Position numbers and translations under genes: made by a program. Positions 39,161-40,337 of a DNA stretch of 40,337 nucleotides are shown piece after piece; the stretch's first letter is position 1, and every line of letters begins with the position of its first letter. The stretch spans positions 1 to 40,337 of the forward strand of contig CALWUF010000040.1 of the NCBI GenBank assembly GCA_944384655.1, written 5' to 3'. Below the pieces are notes generated by a model. The model made no database searches. It saw only the letters and a list, made by a program, of their open reading frames with translations, and was not told where the DNA came from. The DNA comes from an uncultured Butyricicoccus sp. (GTDB lineage: Bacteria > Bacillota > Clostridia > Oscillospirales > Butyricicoccaceae).

Positions 39161-40337
39161 TTGCCTTCTGCCGCCACAAGAATCATCACAGAACGCGGCG
39201 CAAGCCAGATAATTCCACTGCGCAATACAGGCATATCTTCAACCTCTTCAATGTGATCATTTTCAGGACCGTTGAAGGTATTGACCGCGATGCGCCAGTA
39301 CATATTTTCCGGCAGTTCCGGCAGTTGTACCCGATGCCCTTCCCAATGGGAATTGAGGACAATATGCACGATATCATCTTGTGTATCATCCTCGTTGCGT
39401 CCGGCAAAGGCCACGCCCACCACACGCGTATCTTCTTTATAATTGGCGTCCCATGGCTTTTCCGAGTGCAGGCTGGTCTCTGGAAAACGACTTTCTGCCG
39501 GCTTGGTATGACCGCGTAAAATCGGATGCTTTTTGCGGAAACGAATCATATACCGGAAAAATTCGTACAAAGAATGATTTTTTTCCAACAAGCTCCAATC
39601 CAGCCATGAAATTTCATTATCCTGGCAATAGGCATTGTTATTGCCAAACTGTGTATTGCCGAATTCATCACCTGCAAGGAACATCGGCGTACCACGCGAA
39701 CACATCAGCACCGCAACAGCATTTTTCTGTAAGCGGCGACGCAGATCGTTGATATCCTGACGATCCGTTTCACCCTCCACGCCGCAGTTCCAACTGTGAT
39801 TGTTGGATTCTCCATCTGTATTATCCCAACCGTTTGCATCATTGTGCTTCTCGTTGTACGCATACAGATCATACAATGTAAAGCCATCATGACAGGTGAT
39901 AAAATTGACCGACGCGCATTCGCCGCGCTTGGTCGGCGGATACAGATCCTTTGAACCCAGGATGCGGTAGGACGCCGCCTTGGCCATGTTGGCATCTCCT
40001 TTGAGGAAACAACGCAGATCATCGCGGTATTTGCCGTTCCATTCTGCCCAGCGGTCGCCGCGTGACGGGAATGAACCGACCTGATACAATCCGCCGGCAT
40101 CCCATGCCTCTGCGATCAATTTGACACCGGTAAGCAGCGGATCGGCCGCCAGCGATTCGAGCAGCGGCGGGTTGTGCATCGGTGTACCGTCCTCATTTCG
40201 TCCGAGAATGGACGCAAGATCAAAACGAAATCCATCAATACGATATTCGATGACCCAGTAACGCAGGCATTCAACAATCATCTGATGGACAATCGGATGA
40301 TTGCAGTTGACCGTATTGCCGCAGCCGCTGAAATTGT
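39157..40337 (-). CDS. glgX: Glycogen debranching enzyme, 3' part, start outside window
   Basis: An isoamylase-type GH13 enzyme that removes alpha-1,6 branches of glycogen. About 393 codons are visible, with the frame open to the right edge; the N-terminal CBM48 and the start of the barrel lie outside. The catalytic residues are visible: the nucleophile Asp in IDGFRFDLASIL, the acid Glu in LIAEAWDAGG, and the Asp of FITCHDGFTLYD. The segment NFSGCGNTVNCNHP at the right end is typical of GlgX. The C-terminal beta domain ends LAPRSVMILVAAEGK. The last stop overlaps mutY by 4 nt. Other glycogen genes (glgA, glgB, glgC, glgP) would be expected to the right. Confidence 0.95.
   Translation of the reverse strand, partial: NFSGCGNTVNCNHPIVHQMIVECLRYWVIEYRIDGFRFDLASILGRNEDGTPMHNPPLLESLAADPLLTGVKLIAEAWDAGGLYQVGSFPSRGDRWAEWNGKYRDDLRCFLKGDANMAKAASYRILGSKDLYPPTKRGECASVNFITCHDGFTLYDLYAYNEKHNDANGWDNTDGESNNHSWNCGVEGETDRQDINDLRRRLQKNAVAVLMCSRGTPMFLAGDEFGNTQFGNNNAYCQDNEISWLDWSLLEKNHSLYEFFRYMIRFRKKHPILRGHTKPAESRFPETSLHSEKPWDANYKEDTRVVGVAFAGRNEDDTQDDIVHIVLNSHWEGHRVQLPELPENMYWRIAVNTFNGPENDHIEEVEDMPVLRSGIIWLAPRSVMILVAAEGK

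Noticed and set aside
1..40337. CRISPR arrays, rRNA genes, insertion sequences and known phage genes
   Set aside because: I looked for regularly spaced repeats, ribosomal RNA signatures, transposase motifs and structural phage proteins and saw none.

Overview
The window reads as chromosomal DNA of a spore-forming anaerobic Firmicute of the class Clostridia, most likely an Oscillospirales-type gut butyrate producer. This is inferred from gene content: an alpha/beta-type small acid-soluble spore protein, a SpoIVFB-like M50 protease, a butyryl-CoA:acetate CoA-transferase-family enzyme, families frequent in Clostridia (DUF4317, DUF4250, DUF4186, DUF2325), purine-rich ribosome binding sites and sigma-A promoters. 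No phage, insertion sequence, CRISPR array or rRNA was seen. Both ends cut genes: uxaB on the left and glgX on the right.

Layout. 1-6.5 kb: 3' part of tagaturonate reductase, a small hypothetical gene, an orphan CbiE/CbiT-like protein, polyphosphate kinase and a COG2509-type FAD enzyme. 6.6-9.8 kb: a tightly packed plus-strand operon (tyrosine recombinase, DUF2461, DEDDh exonuclease with a basic tail, two-helix membrane protein), then tRNA-Leu(CAA). 9.8-13.1 kb: a redox/iron-looking locus with flavodoxin and DUF2325 divergent from Fe/Mn superoxide dismutase and TTAGC inverted repeats between them, then the CoA-transferase. 13.3-16.8 kb: alpha/beta hydrolase, spore protein, DUF1015 protein and a hypothetical gene.

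16.8-20.4 kb holds the conserved Firmicute order acpS-nnrD-lipoprotein-alr-mazF, with no antitoxin gene visible between alr and mazF. 20.5-26.2 kb: tRNA-Pro(CGG), a MATE exporter, purC with an attenuator-like leader, DUF4250 and an aconitase-superfamily hydratase. 26.5-30.5 kb: a SERCA-type calcium ATPase and DUF4317. 30.5-34.2 kb: moaA, a yccF-def-DUF4186 cluster in which the deformylase lacks the usual glutamine, a GNAT/YaiI pair and a small hypothetical gene.

34.3-40.3 kb: carD-ispD-ispF (MEP isoprenoid pathway), a 68-residue membrane protein overlapping a SpoIVFB-like M50 protease, ROK glucokinase, and glgX-mutY overlapping by 4 nt. Most transcription units begin with a recognisable sigma-A promoter, often with an extended -10 (TGnTAnnAT), and end in strong hairpins. 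The points most worth checking are the purC leader, the TTAGC operators, the recombinase/exonuclease operon, the CbiE/CbiT-like orphan, the antitoxin-less MazF, the variant deformylase and the M50/68-residue pair.
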